From positions 1-27,360 of the IMG/VR virus record IMGVR_UViG_3300036846_000899: a stretch of 27,360 nt of DNA; one strand, written 5' to 3'. The stretch's first letter is position 1. Each line of letters opens with the position of its first letter. Source of the DNA: a virus. The translations under genes were made by a program, and so were the position numbers. A model generated the notes under the pieces. It was not told the DNA's origin, searched no databases, and was given only the letters and a program-made list of their open reading frames with translations. Shown one piece after another: positions 21,810-27,360 of the stretch.

Positions 21810-22009
21810 CTTGGAAGTCTGCCGTGGTCTTCCGTGCCCGGCAGACATTCCATATGACAACTACAGCTGTACGGACGACCATCCGGCGCATAACACGTCT
21901 GGCACACTTGGTAGGCGGCGCACATCGCCTTGATCGTGGGCATGGGCGAGTAGCTGCGAATGTGCGTCGGGAACAAAGCAACAAGTCCGACTATCAGTAA
22001 CGCTCTCAT
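21806..22009 (-). CDS. Small secreted six-cysteine protein (67 aa)
   Basis: ATG 22009 has GAGGAG upstream. An N-terminal signal-like stretch (MRALLIVGLVALFP) is followed by a compact domain with six cysteines (Cys30, 36, 39, 49, 51, 55; CQTC and CSCHMEC), ending in a short basic tail. If exported, the cysteines would form disulphides; if cytoplasmic, they could bind zinc. It has no lipobox, so it is not an obvious spanin. The longer open frame upstream is a shadow of the nuclease gene. It is coupled to the 37-residue membrane protein by ATGA. Confidence 0.7.
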   Translation of the reverse strand: MRALLIVGLVALFPTHIRSYSPMPTIKAMCAAYQVCQTCYAPDGRPYSCSCHMECLPGTEDHGRLPR

Positions 22010-22032
22010 GGTCTGCTCTCCTCTGGTTGATC

Positions 22033-22743
22033 TCAATTCAAACTCGCCCACGGCTCTGCGCCGGGAGCCATTTCCGCCGACAGCTTCAGCAACTCGGCGA
22101 GCTTGTACGGACCCGCGCGTCGCGCCCGGTCGGTTTCCACGTCCAGCTCGCTGCAGAAAAAGAACAGCTCCTTGGCCAGCTTGCGCTGATAGTCCTCGTC
22201 GACCTCGGCAATGAAATGCACGGGCGGCATCAGCGGGTGGTAGCACCACAGGTGCGCGGCCTGATACCCACCGACAAACATCTGCCCTTGCACCTGTGGT
22301 TTGTAGTTGTCCTCCGGCCCGCGCAGGATGTACTCAATCTGCACCCACGGCGACGGGCATTTGATCTCGACGCATTGCTTGATCGCCGACCCGTGCCGCT
22401 TCATCACCCGTTCCGGCGAGGCGGAAACCGTGTTGTGATCGTTGGTCACCAGACCGATTTTGTCCATGTACCAGCCGCGCGTAATCTGCCGCTCGAACGC
22501 TTCCGCCGCTTCGTCCTCGATCTCGTGGCCGCGTTTCATCCAGTAGCTTTGATAGCCGCCGTCCATCGATTGCTGCAGCAGCCGCTCAGCGATCAGCTTG
22601 AACATGTATTTCATGCGCCGGTCGCCGCGCGTCGGCACGCCCGTGGGCGTGATGATGTTGTGAAATTGCGACGCCGATGGTTTGCCCATACGCAACTGGT
22701 GCCATTCGTCGCTGTACTGAGCGCAATTGTGCTCGACGCTCAT
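22033..22743 (-). CDS. YqaJ/lambda-Exo-type 5'-3' exonuclease
   Basis: A 236-residue recombination nuclease. The N-terminus SDEWHQLRMGKPSASQFHNI has the W..LR.G...AS signature; GHEIEDEA (Glu76) is the first metal-site motif; VSASPERV stands where the family has SPDG; CVEIKCPS (Glu126, Lys128) is the ExK motif; YKPQVQGQMFVGG is the closing helix. The usual Asp of SPD is Glu111 here. The start ATG 22743 overlaps the upstream stop (ATGA); an earlier in-frame ATG at 22779 lies inside the upstream gene. With the SSB-tailed protein it forms an Exo plus ssDNA-binding recombination set. Confidence 0.86.
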   Translation of the reverse strand: MSVEHNCAQYSDEWHQLRMGKPSASQFHNIITPTGVPTRGDRRMKYMFKLIAERLLQQSMDGGYQSYWMKRGHEIEDEAAEAFERQITRGWYMDKIGLVTNDHNTVSASPERVMKRHGSAIKQCVEIKCPSPWVQIEYILRGPEDNYKPQVQGQMFVGGYQAAHLWCYHPLMPPVHFIAEVDEDYQRKLAKELFFFCSELDVETDRARRAGPYKLAELLKLSAEMAPGAEPWASLN

Positions 22744-22895
22744 TTGCGCACCTGTTTCGCAATGAAGCAATCGAGCCAATCGATGTTGTCCGCGAGCACC
22801 TCCTCCTGCAGTGTCGGCCCATCAACAACGAACCGCTGCACTTGCTGCAGCATCCTTAGGATTGAACGCAGATAATGTAGATCACTCTCACTCAT
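22740..22895 (-). CDS. Small acidic helical protein (51 aa)
   Basis: The frame is ATG 22895 to TGA 22740-22742 on the minus strand. Both ends are ATGA overlaps with neighbours, which is the strongest evidence that it is real. It encodes a helix-rich peptide (LHYLRSILRMLQQVQRFVVD, then QEEVLADNIDWLDCFIAKQ). It lies immediately before the exonuclease and could be an accessory to it. Below normal gene-caller length; no family known. Confidence 0.66.
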   Translation of the reverse strand: MSESDLHYLRSILRMLQQVQRFVVDGPTLQEEVLADNIDWLDCFIAKQVRK

Positions 22896-23074
22896 TGCTT
22901 GGTCCTTAACCTGATATTTTCCAGCACCCAGGCATGCAGTGCTGTTTCGGCGGCTTCTTGAGTGGCGAATGTTTGCTCGCTGACCCAGCGCGTCCCCGGA
23001 TCATCCTCGTGGTAGTGCAGCCACATGTGCCAGCGGCCAGCCGACAATTGGCAAACTCCTGCATCAGCCTGCAT
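22892..23074 (-). CDS. Small hypothetical protein (60 aa)
   Basis: ATG 23074 (CGGAG eight bases upstream) is preferred to an upstream in-frame ATG at 23110 that would lie deep in the previous gene. The product holds GRWHMWLHYHEDDPGTRWVS and ATQEAAETALHAWVLENIR, a strand-then-helix layout like small proteins with a host-interaction or dsRBD-like fold, but I cannot assign one. ATGA overlap with the next gene. Confidence 0.66.
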   Translation of the reverse strand: MQADAGVCQLSAGRWHMWLHYHEDDPGTRWVSEQTFATQEAAETALHAWVLENIRLRTKQ

Positions 23075-23261
23075 CGAACAGCTCCGGCGCGTATTGCTTC
23101 TCGTAATCATCGAGGATCGCTTGCATCACCTCGATCTCGCGGTCGGCTGTCGCCTGATGCATCAGCTTGGTGGCGACGATGCGCGGGTAGACCCGCTTGC
23201 GCATCGCCACCTCACGCCGCAGCGTGCCGATCTTGTGACGCAGGGTGATGTCAGCGGTCAT
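23064..23261 (-). CDS. Small helical protein (65 aa)
   Basis: ATG 23261 has AAGGTGA upstream; the longer open frame before it is a shadow. The product is helical and charged (MTADITLRHKIGTLRREVAM, then a DREIEVMQAILDDYEKQY helix). It may form a coiled coil. It overlaps the next gene by 11 bases and follows the SSB-tailed gene after a 52-base AT-rich gap that contains two TTCTTAG repeats (in 23294-23316). Function unknown. Confidence 0.7.
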   Translation of the reverse strand: MTADITLRHKIGTLRREVAMRKRVYPRIVATKLMHQATADREIEVMQAILDDYEKQYAPELFDAG

Positions 23262-23313
23262 GACCCGTTCACCTTTTGTATCACTATCGATAACTGTTCT
23301 TAGGAATTTTTTC

Positions 23314-23964
23314 TTAGAACGGGATCTCATCGTCCATGTCCGCGTTGCTGAGCTTCTCCGGCACCTGCACATCGCGGATCGGCTCGCGCACATCCTGCTC
23401 GGTCCAGCCGGTAACCTCGAACAGCGGGCGCGGCACGTTGCCGAATTTTTTGGTTGGCATCATGATCTTCTGCAGCCGGATCAGCGGCAGGCCGCTGAAG
23501 GCGTGCCGCCGCACCCGCGTGACATAGCGGTCGACCAGCTCGGCAATGGCGCGCTTACCGCCGGCAGACGAGGCAACAAACACCAGCACCTCCTCGTCCT
23601 CCGGGTCCTCCATCGGCAACAGCGATTGCAGCACCCACGGGTCAGCTGGTTGGCCATTGAGGCCGATGCCCCACTGGTTTTCGTCCAGGTCGCCCAAGGT
23701 TTCGCGCTCGACCGGCCGCTCGCCCTTGGCGCGACGATAGATTTTCCGCTCGACGAATTCATTGTTGACGAATTTGATCCACACCTGAGTGTAGCCGACG
23801 CAGTGAGCAATCATCTGTGTGCCGAGTGGGACTTCCTGGTTGTCGCAGAAGTATTCGCCCTTTTTGAATTTCAGCATTTTCTTAAACCCCACGTCGTCCT
23901 GTACGGCATCAGCAAGATTGTCGATTTCGGTTTGGTCGTTCATTGGCTGTAGTTGGTTGTTCAT
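23314..23964 (-). CDS. ssDNA-binding or annealing protein candidate with SSB-type C-terminal tip
   Basis: A 216-residue protein ending DMDDEIPF, nearly the acidic tip by which bacterial SSB recruits partner proteins. The body is beta-rich (GTQMIAHCVGYTQVWIKFVN, EVLVFVASSAGG, a GLPLIRLQKIMMP strand) with a polar N-terminus, but I see no clear OB-fold signature. The neighbouring YqaJ exonuclease supports a role in phage recombination or replication, as SSB or as an annealase. ATG 23964 is preferred over ATG 23970 for ribosome-binding-site spacing (AGGAA). The tip is observed; the role is inferred. Confidence 0.76.
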   Translation of the reverse strand: MNNQLQPMNDQTEIDNLADAVQDDVGFKKMLKFKKGEYFCDNQEVPLGTQMIAHCVGYTQVWIKFVNNEFVERKIYRRAKGERPVERETLGDLDENQWGIGLNGQPADPWVLQSLLPMEDPEDEEVLVFVASSAGGKRAIAELVDRYVTRVRRHAFSGLPLIRLQKIMMPTKKFGNVPRPLFEVTGWTEQDVREPIRDVQVPEKLSNADMDDEIPF

Positions 23965-23993
23965 GATCATGGTTCCTGGTTCATGTTTGATAG

Positions 23994-24242
23994 TTACTGA
24001 CTTGCCGCGTCATAGAGATCACCGACAACCGGCTCGCGCTTCATGCGCTCGGTGCGCCCGCGATGCTGGTTGCGGTAGGTGTCTTCCAGCAGCGCCCGCA
24101 GCTCGACCTGCGCCGCCTCCTTGCACGACTGCAGGTCGACGTTCTCGGAAACATCCATGGTGACCGAGGCCTCGACCCGCAGACTTTCAAAGTTGCCGAG
24201 ATTGATGGTTCGGCTGCAGCCGATGGAAAATTCTTTGATCAC
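23994..24242 (-). CDS. First gene of early operon, hypothetical (82 aa)
   Basis: GTG 24242 has GGAGAG upstream. The product starts with a beta stretch (KEFSIGCSRTINLGNFESLR then VEASVTMDV) followed by an acidic helix (VQLRALLEDT-like region, VELRALLEDTYRNQHRGR). A strand-rich N-terminus with a SIGxxRTINLGNFES pattern occurs in small plasmid and phage proteins that I cannot name with certainty. It is the promoter-proximal gene of the leftward operon, directly under the divergent control region. Confidence 0.75.
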   Translation of the reverse strand: MIKEFSIGCSRTINLGNFESLRVEASVTMDVSENVDLQSCKEAAQVELRALLEDTYRNQHRGRTERMKREPVVGDLYDAASQ

Positions 24243-24324
24243 GGGTGCTCTCCGTTCGTGGTCCGTTCACGATACCGCTTGACGCCGTGGTGTCAAGAGA
24301 TTAAATGTTAACGTCACGGAGATA
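24243..24324. promoter_or_regulatory. Divergent early/regulator control region with inverted-repeat operator
   Basis: The 20-bp sequence CTTGACGCCGTGGTGTCAAG (24278-24297) has perfect 6-base arms and an 8-base centre. Leftward, TTGACA (24296-24291 on the minus strand) with TATCGT after about 16 bases could drive the recombination operon. Rightward, TTGACG (24279-24284) with TTAAAT (24301-24306) after 16 bases could drive the regulator. Both -35 boxes lie inside the repeat, so a repressor bound there would block both. The 10-mer TTAAATGTTA (24301-24310) recurs at 27311-27320. Confidence 0.62.
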
Positions 24325-24651
24325 ATGGCAATGCGGACCGAAGACACCGAGCGCGCCCTGAAAATCGTCGAGCGGCTGATGAAGGTCGCCCCCAACAGCA
24401 GCCTGGGGCGGTTTGCCGTTCGCATGCGCTCGCGCCTCAACGCCACGCCGATGGCAACCATTCTGGAAAAGGTTCCAGGCGAAAGCATTTCCGCCAAGGC
24501 GCGCATCCTGGGCGTCTCGCGCCAGACCCTCCACTACTGGATCAACGGCGATACCCGGCCCGATGACGTGCAGGCCCGCAAGATCGAGAAGCTCACCGGC
24601 TTTTCCGTTGCCGTGATCCGGGGCCGCGTCGACGACTACCGCCCCGCTTAG
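24325..24651 (+). CDS. Helix-turn-helix transcriptional regulator
   Basis: A 108-residue protein with a Cro/CI-like DNA-binding region at about residues 52-92: SISAKARILGVSRQTLHYWI then NGDTRPDDVQARKIEKLTG. The N-terminal half is a basic helical region. It diverges from the early operon and is therefore the best candidate for the repressor or antirepressor-type switch acting on the inverted repeat at 24278. ATG 24325 is close to GGAG; ATG 24331 has better spacing. There is no C-terminal protease or oligomerisation domain like that of lambda CI. Confidence 0.82.
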   Translation: MAMRTEDTERALKIVERLMKVAPNSSLGRFAVRMRSRLNATPMATILEKVPGESISAKARILGVSRQTLHYWINGDTRPDDVQARKIEKLTGFSVAVIRGRVDDYRPA

Positions 24652-24679
24652 ACTTTCGCGCCGCTGACATCGCAATCGC

Positions 24680-24685
24680 TATAAT
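24680..24685 (+). promoter_or_regulatory. Possible -10 element upstream of endolysin
   Basis: A perfect TATAAT stands in the 123-base gap between the regulator and endolysin genes, 95 bases before the start codon. No matching -35 hexamer is found at 16-18 bases, so an activator or sigma variant would be needed. The gap also carries GGCGCGAGC twice (from about 24691 and 24703). It holds no other gene that I can see. Confidence 0.4.
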
Positions 24686-24774
24686 CTGCCGGCGCGAGCG
24701 TGGGCGCGAGCCGTGGTGTACCAGCTCGCGGATATTCGCCCCAACATTCGATCCCAACGGCATGGAGGAACCTC

Positions 24775-26190
24775 ATGAACCTTGTGATCTCATCCGGGCA
24801 CGGTGCAAAGGTGTCCGGTGCATCCGGTGTGCTCAACGAAGTCACAGAAGCACGTAAGGTCTGCGATCGTGTCGGCGAGCTGCTCAAAGGCGCGAGCGTC
24901 GGCTGTAAGGTCTATCACGAAAATACGGCAACCACCGTCAACCAGAACCTCACCAACATCGTCAACTACCACAACAGCCAGACGCGCGATCGTGATGTCT
25001 CGGTGCATTTCAATGCCTACCAGACCACGTCGAAGCCGATGGGCACGGAATGCCTCTACGTGTCGCAGCAAGCCTGGGCCGACCGCGTCGCCAAGGCAAT
25101 GGCCAAGTCCGGCGGGTTCATTAATCGCGGGCCGAAGAAACGCACCGATCTGTATTTCCTGAACAACACAGCCATGCCGGCGGTGCTCCTGGAAGTGTGC
25201 TTCGTCGACAGCTCGGCGGACGCGGACCTGTACCGGACCAACTTCGAGGCCATCTGCCGCGCCATCGCCGAGAGCCTCGCCGAGATCACCCTACCCGGCG
25301 AGCCGACCGAGCCACCCGTAGAGCCCGAGCCGCCCGGGGTGGAAATACCGCCCGAGGTGGAAATCCCGACCGGCGAAAACGTAGTCGACATTGCCATCAC
25401 CGTGACCGGCGATCCGACCGTCGTCATCAACGGCGACACCGTTACCGAGGGCGACCCTAACAACATCGTCAACCTGACCCTGGATTATTCCGGTGACGTG
25501 ATGGTGACCGTCGACGGCGAGGACTTTCAGGTCGCCCCGCCGCCACCGTCGAACCGGCCGACCGTCATGCTGGGCTCGCAAGGTCCCGACGTCGAAACCG
25601 TTCAGCAATGCCTGATGGCAAGCGGTGAGGTCGATGGTGACTTTGGCTCGCGCACCGAGAACGCGGTCAAAGAATTCCAGGACGAACAGAGCCTTGCAAA
25701 CGACGGCATTGTCGGGCCGGCAACCTGGACGAAGCTTGAAGAAGTTTACAGCCTGCCGCCCTACACGCCGGCAACCTTCGCGCCCAACCACCAGAACATC
25801 ATCTGCTCGGTGTTTGGCGGTAATGCCGATCCCAACGACAGCGCCTATCCACCCTACGATTTCATCACCGACCAGGAGGTGTCGTGCGCGCTGCCGTGGA
25901 AATGGGCGGGCGAGCGGCCGCTGGTGCTGGTGCAGAACATCGCCAACGGGCGCAAGACCGTCTGCCAAATCCGCGACGTCGGCCCGTGGCTGATCGACGA
26001 CGACAAGTACGTGCTCGGCGACGCGCGCCCCATAGCCGAGCCCAAAGGCTCAACGATCCCGCGCGGCAAGAACCAGGGCAAGACCAGCAACGGGGCCGGC
26101 ATTGACCTGACCCCAGCAGCTGCCAAGGCGATCGGTTTGTCGGGAATGGGAACGGTCAGCTGGACGTTTGTCTCGGACGCGGTCGCGTAG
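24775..26190 (+). CDS. Endolysin: amidase, peptidoglycan-binding and RlpA-like barrel domains
   Basis: A 471-residue lysis enzyme. Residues of about 1-172 are an Amidase_3-type zinc N-acetylmuramoyl-L-alanine amidase (SSGHG with His9, a Glu near 22-25, SVHFNAY with His78, LLEVCFVDS with Glu140). A Pro/Glu linker (175-200) and a beta segment (200-258) lead to a peptidoglycan-binding type 1 domain (about 263-322, MLGSQGPDVETVQQCL, VDGDFGSRTENAVKEFQ). Residues of about 338-469 resemble an RlpA-like double-psi barrel (VCQIRDVGPW; NGAGIDLTPAAAKAIGLSG). ATG 24775 has GGAGGAA six bases upstream. No signal peptide, so it needs a holin. Confidence 0.93.
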   Translation: MNLVISSGHGAKVSGASGVLNEVTEARKVCDRVGELLKGASVGCKVYHENTATTVNQNLTNIVNYHNSQTRDRDVSVHFNAYQTTSKPMGTECLYVSQQAWADRVAKAMAKSGGFINRGPKKRTDLYFLNNTAMPAVLLEVCFVDSSADADLYRTNFEAICRAIAESLAEITLPGEPTEPPVEPEPPGVEIPPEVEIPTGENVVDIAITVTGDPTVVINGDTVTEGDPNNIVNLTLDYSGDVMVTVDGEDFQVAPPPPSNRPTVMLGSQGPDVETVQQCLMASGEVDGDFGSRTENAVKEFQDEQSLANDGIVGPATWTKLEEVYSLPPYTPATFAPNHQNIICSVFGGNADPNDSAYPPYDFITDQEVSCALPWKWAGERPLVLVQNIANGRKTVCQIRDVGPWLIDDDKYVLGDARPIAEPKGSTIPRGKNQGKTSNGAGIDLTPAAAKAIGLSGMGTVSWTFVSDAVA

Positions 26191-26404
26191 CCACCACTGC
26201 AAAATTGCAACCGTCTCGCTGAATGTCAGTGAGACGGTCGCACTCCTGGCAATGGCCGATCGTGTAGAACGTGAATGGATACTCCATCGTCTGCTTGCTG
26301 CCGCAGCCGAAACACTGCCATTGCTGATAGGTTTCGACGTTCTTGCTGTTCTTGAGTAGCTTGTCCGCCATCTCGACACAGTCGCGGAATGGGTAGAGTT
26401 TCAT
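26156..26404 (-). CDS. Zinc-ribbon small protein (82 aa)
   Basis: ATG 26404 overlaps the upstream stop (TGATG) and has GGAGTGA upstream. Cys31/Cys34 (CFGCG) and Cys52/Cys55 (CQEC) give a zinc ribbon between a helical N-terminus (RDCVEMADKLLKNSKNVETY) and a basic tail (ATRPRPRQTSS). It is the last gene of the leftward operon and its end overlaps the endolysin gene by 35 bases on the other strand. It may bind nucleic acid; no specific family. Confidence 0.72.
   Translation of the reverse strand: MKLYPFRDCVEMADKLLKNSKNVETYQQWQCFGCGSKQTMEYPFTFYTIGHCQECDRLTDIQRDGCNFAVVATRPRPRQTSS
26210..26238 (+). terminator. Hairpin downstream of endolysin
   Basis: ACCGTCTCGCTG (26210-26221) pairs with CAGTGAGACGGT (26227-26238) with one G-T pair and a 5-base loop, 20 bases after the endolysin stop. 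No T-run follows on the plus strand, so termination may be weak or factor-dependent. On the minus strand it lies inside the zinc-ribbon gene. TGCAAAATTGCA (26198-26209) is an adjacent short palindrome. Confidence 0.4.
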
Positions 26405-26541
26405 CACATCTTCACTCCGAAATTCCAGAAGCAAATAAACTCGTAGAAGAAGATCGCGAGCAAGATCGTCCGCCAGCGCAGGCGAGCTGGATCGAGCGCG
26501 CACAACCCGATTAAAACCGCCATGGCCGTGTCGAAGCTCAT
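26404..26541 (-). CDS. Tiny membrane protein (45 aa)
   Basis: ATG 26541 has AAGGAG upstream and an ATGA overlap with the previous gene; the stop overlaps the next start (TGATG). A short N-terminal hydrophobic helix (TAMAVLIGLCAL) and a longer aromatic one (TILLAIFFYEFICFWNFGV) flank a basic loop (DPARLRWR), so two membrane passes are possible. With the endolysin gene next to it, although on the opposite strand, a lysis or membrane-modifying role can be considered. Not provable from sequence. Confidence 0.62.
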   Translation of the reverse strand: MSFDTAMAVLIGLCALDPARLRWRTILLAIFFYEFICFWNFGVKM

Positions 26542-26735
26542 GGCTGCTCCTTACACTCCCGGTCGATCAAGTCACCCCAACCACGGCCACGCGCAAACCG
26601 CAGCAACTCAAGAAACATCAGCGGTTCAAGTGCGACCCAGTGATCACCACCCTCGCGCGGAGCACGCAACATGATCATGTAGCCACAATCTTCAGCGTAC
26701 AGACCGTCGCCTAAATAGGTTGCTGCATCACTCAT
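26538..26735 (-). CDS. Small phage protein with YLGDGxYAED start (65 aa)
   Basis: The start at 26735 overlaps the stop of the upstream gene (ATGA) and the end overlaps the next start in the same way. The product begins MSDAATYLGDGLYAEDCGYM and ends with a helix (PLMFLELLRFARGRG). The YLGDGxYAE pattern is one I associate with small accessory proteins of proteobacterial phages, from memory, role unknown. It may form a small beta-hairpin plus helix fold. Confidence 0.76.
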   Translation of the reverse strand: MSDAATYLGDGLYAEDCGYMIMLRAPREGGDHWVALEPLMFLELLRFARGRGWGDLIDRECKEQP

Positions 26736-27157
26736 GACAGCTCTCCCAGTGATTGGATGCCGACCATCTCCATCGGCGGCTGCGGAAAATCATGCCGAAG
26801 ACTGCGCCACAGATGCAGCACCCGATAGTTGTTGACCGACCTCGATAGCGGCGGGTGATACTGAACGACGCAGTCTTCCGCTTCCCAAAACATGTTCTTG
26901 ACGAAACACATCTCCTCCCAGTTCGGTAGCCGCGCTCGCCCCTTGCGATCGATCGACACCGAGACATGCTCCCAGCCGTCGAGCTTGCCATCGCTGACGA
27001 CCATCAACAGTCGCTCACCGCACGGTCCTGGAACTGTTTCAAACGCGCCATAATTTTCCCCTGGATCGCTGGCCCAATAATCCGGGTGCCGTAGATCAAA
27101 CGTGCGCACCCGCGCTCGACGCCGGTAGCGCTCTAGCTTGGTCGGGACACACAGCAT
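26732..27157 (-). CDS. Small phage protein, DUF7694-like (141 aa)
   Basis: ATG 27157 is chosen because AGGAGGG lies five bases upstream; a TTG at 27175 would put that site inside the gene. The product has a basic N-terminus (KLERYRRRARVR), a WEHVSVSIDRKGRARLPNWE core, EMCFVKNMFWEAEDCVVQYH and VLHLWRSLRHD. The HVSVS...PxWEEMxxxKxxFWxxEDxVVQxHP...HLW layout matches the DUF7694 family as I remember it, found in phages, function unknown. It is first in the leftward operon below the right-hand control region. Confidence 0.8.
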   Translation of the reverse strand: MLCVPTKLERYRRRARVRTFDLRHPDYWASDPGENYGAFETVPGPCGERLLMVVSDGKLDGWEHVSVSIDRKGRARLPNWEEMCFVKNMFWEAEDCVVQYHPPLSRSVNNYRVLHLWRSLRHDFPQPPMEMVGIQSLGELS

Positions 27158-27175
27158 CACTCCCTCCTGTGACAA

Positions 27176-27353
27176 ACGATCTATTCTTGTCGCACCGGAG
27201 TGTCAAGAGGGATTTTATTACAGAGACGCTATAGCCCGTCAATCGCTTTTCTCTTGACAGCCGATCGGAGGACCCTGTAATAACCGGCGCTCTTGACTTA
27301 AAGTTATATGTTAAATGTTATACTCTTAACACATTACTTGAGCGGCCATAACA
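27176..27353. promoter_or_regulatory. Right-hand divergent control region with CTCTTGAC repeats
   Basis: Four copies of the CTCTTGAC motif or close variants occur: the reverse-strand CTCTTGACAC at 27209-27200 within CTTGTC-N10-GTCAAG (27186-27207), CTCTTGACA at 27251-27259, CTCTTGAC at 27290-27297 and CTCTTAACAC at 27323-27332. Leftward, TTGACA (27206-27201) is a candidate -35 box for the small-gene operon. Rightward, TTGACA (27254-27259) with TAATAA after 18 bases, and the extended -10 TGTTATACT (27316-27324), are candidates for the gene beginning at 27354. No gene is seen in this stretch. Confidence 0.6.
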
Positions 27354-27360
27354 ATGCCCG
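27354..27360 (+). CDS. Start of a rightward gene, cut by the window edge
   Basis: An ATG at 27354 begins a frame of two codons before the window ends. The strong extended -10 box 30 bases upstream and GAGCGG about ten bases before the ATG suggest a real gene start, probably an early or regulatory gene. Nothing can be said about its product. Confidence 0.3.

Noticed and set aside
22027-22875. 282-codon plus-strand open frame
   Set aside because: It is antisense to the YqaJ-type exonuclease, which has recognisable catalytic motifs and coupled neighbours.
23245-23952. 235-codon plus-strand open frame
   Set aside because: It is antisense to the SSB-tailed protein gene, which has an ordered acidic tip and a ribosome-binding site.
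1-27360. tRNA, rRNA, CRISPR array, integrase or att site
   Set aside because: No cloverleaf, spaced repeats, tyrosine or serine recombinase motifs, or flanking direct repeats could be seen by eye. The temperate or lytic state is therefore not decided.

Overview
The window looks like most of the late region, plus part of the early region, of a tailed phage or prophage with a podovirus-type structural set. This rests on a large terminase, portal, scaffold-like protein, capsid, head-tail connector, a P22 gp10-like tail protein, large virion proteins with peptidoglycan-cleaving domains, and an endolysin. No tape measure, sheath or long-tail tube gene is seen. High GC content, a VPEPATW sorting signal of the PEPxxWA-CTERM type and the style of the small genes suggest an alphaproteobacterial, probably Rhizobiales, host. 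That host call is inference. No integrase, tRNA, rRNA, CRISPR array or insertion sequence was recognised.

Layout. Positions 1-20316 read rightward as one tightly packed late operon. Many junctions are TGATG, TAATG or ATGA overlaps. Order: partial gene, terminase large subunit, six small genes (a duplicated small gene pair, a zinc ribbon, a HAD phosphatase and two others), portal, two small proteins, scaffold-like protein, capsid, a Pro/Trp-rich protein, an IPT/TIG-domain protein, head-tail connector, tail protein, a run of tiny arginine-rich reading frames (11187-11819), a VRR-NUC nuclease, two unknowns, a possible GNAT-like protein, two Gly-rich proteins, an 835-residue virion lysin, a 715-residue putative internal protein, a glycine-zipper protein, an unknown and a small membrane protein.

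Positions 20383-24242 read leftward. The promoter-proximal part is an early recombination module: a short unknown protein, a protein with an SSB-type acidic C-terminal tip, small unknowns, and a YqaJ/lambda-Exo-type nuclease. It is followed by tiny membrane, secreted and unknown genes. At the far end sits an accessory pair that looks like a moron: a secreted PEP-CTERM protein and a stand-alone LuxR-type DNA-binding domain.

A helix-turn-helix regulator (24325, rightward) diverges from the early operon across an 82-base control region containing a 20-bp inverted repeat. The three-domain endolysin (24775-26190) follows. A second leftward operon (27157-26156) of four small genes converges on it and overlaps its end. 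The right edge (27176-27353) is another control region with copies of the same CTCTTGAC motif and the same TTAAATGTTA 10-mer, so one repressor may control both regions. A rightward gene appears to begin at 27354.
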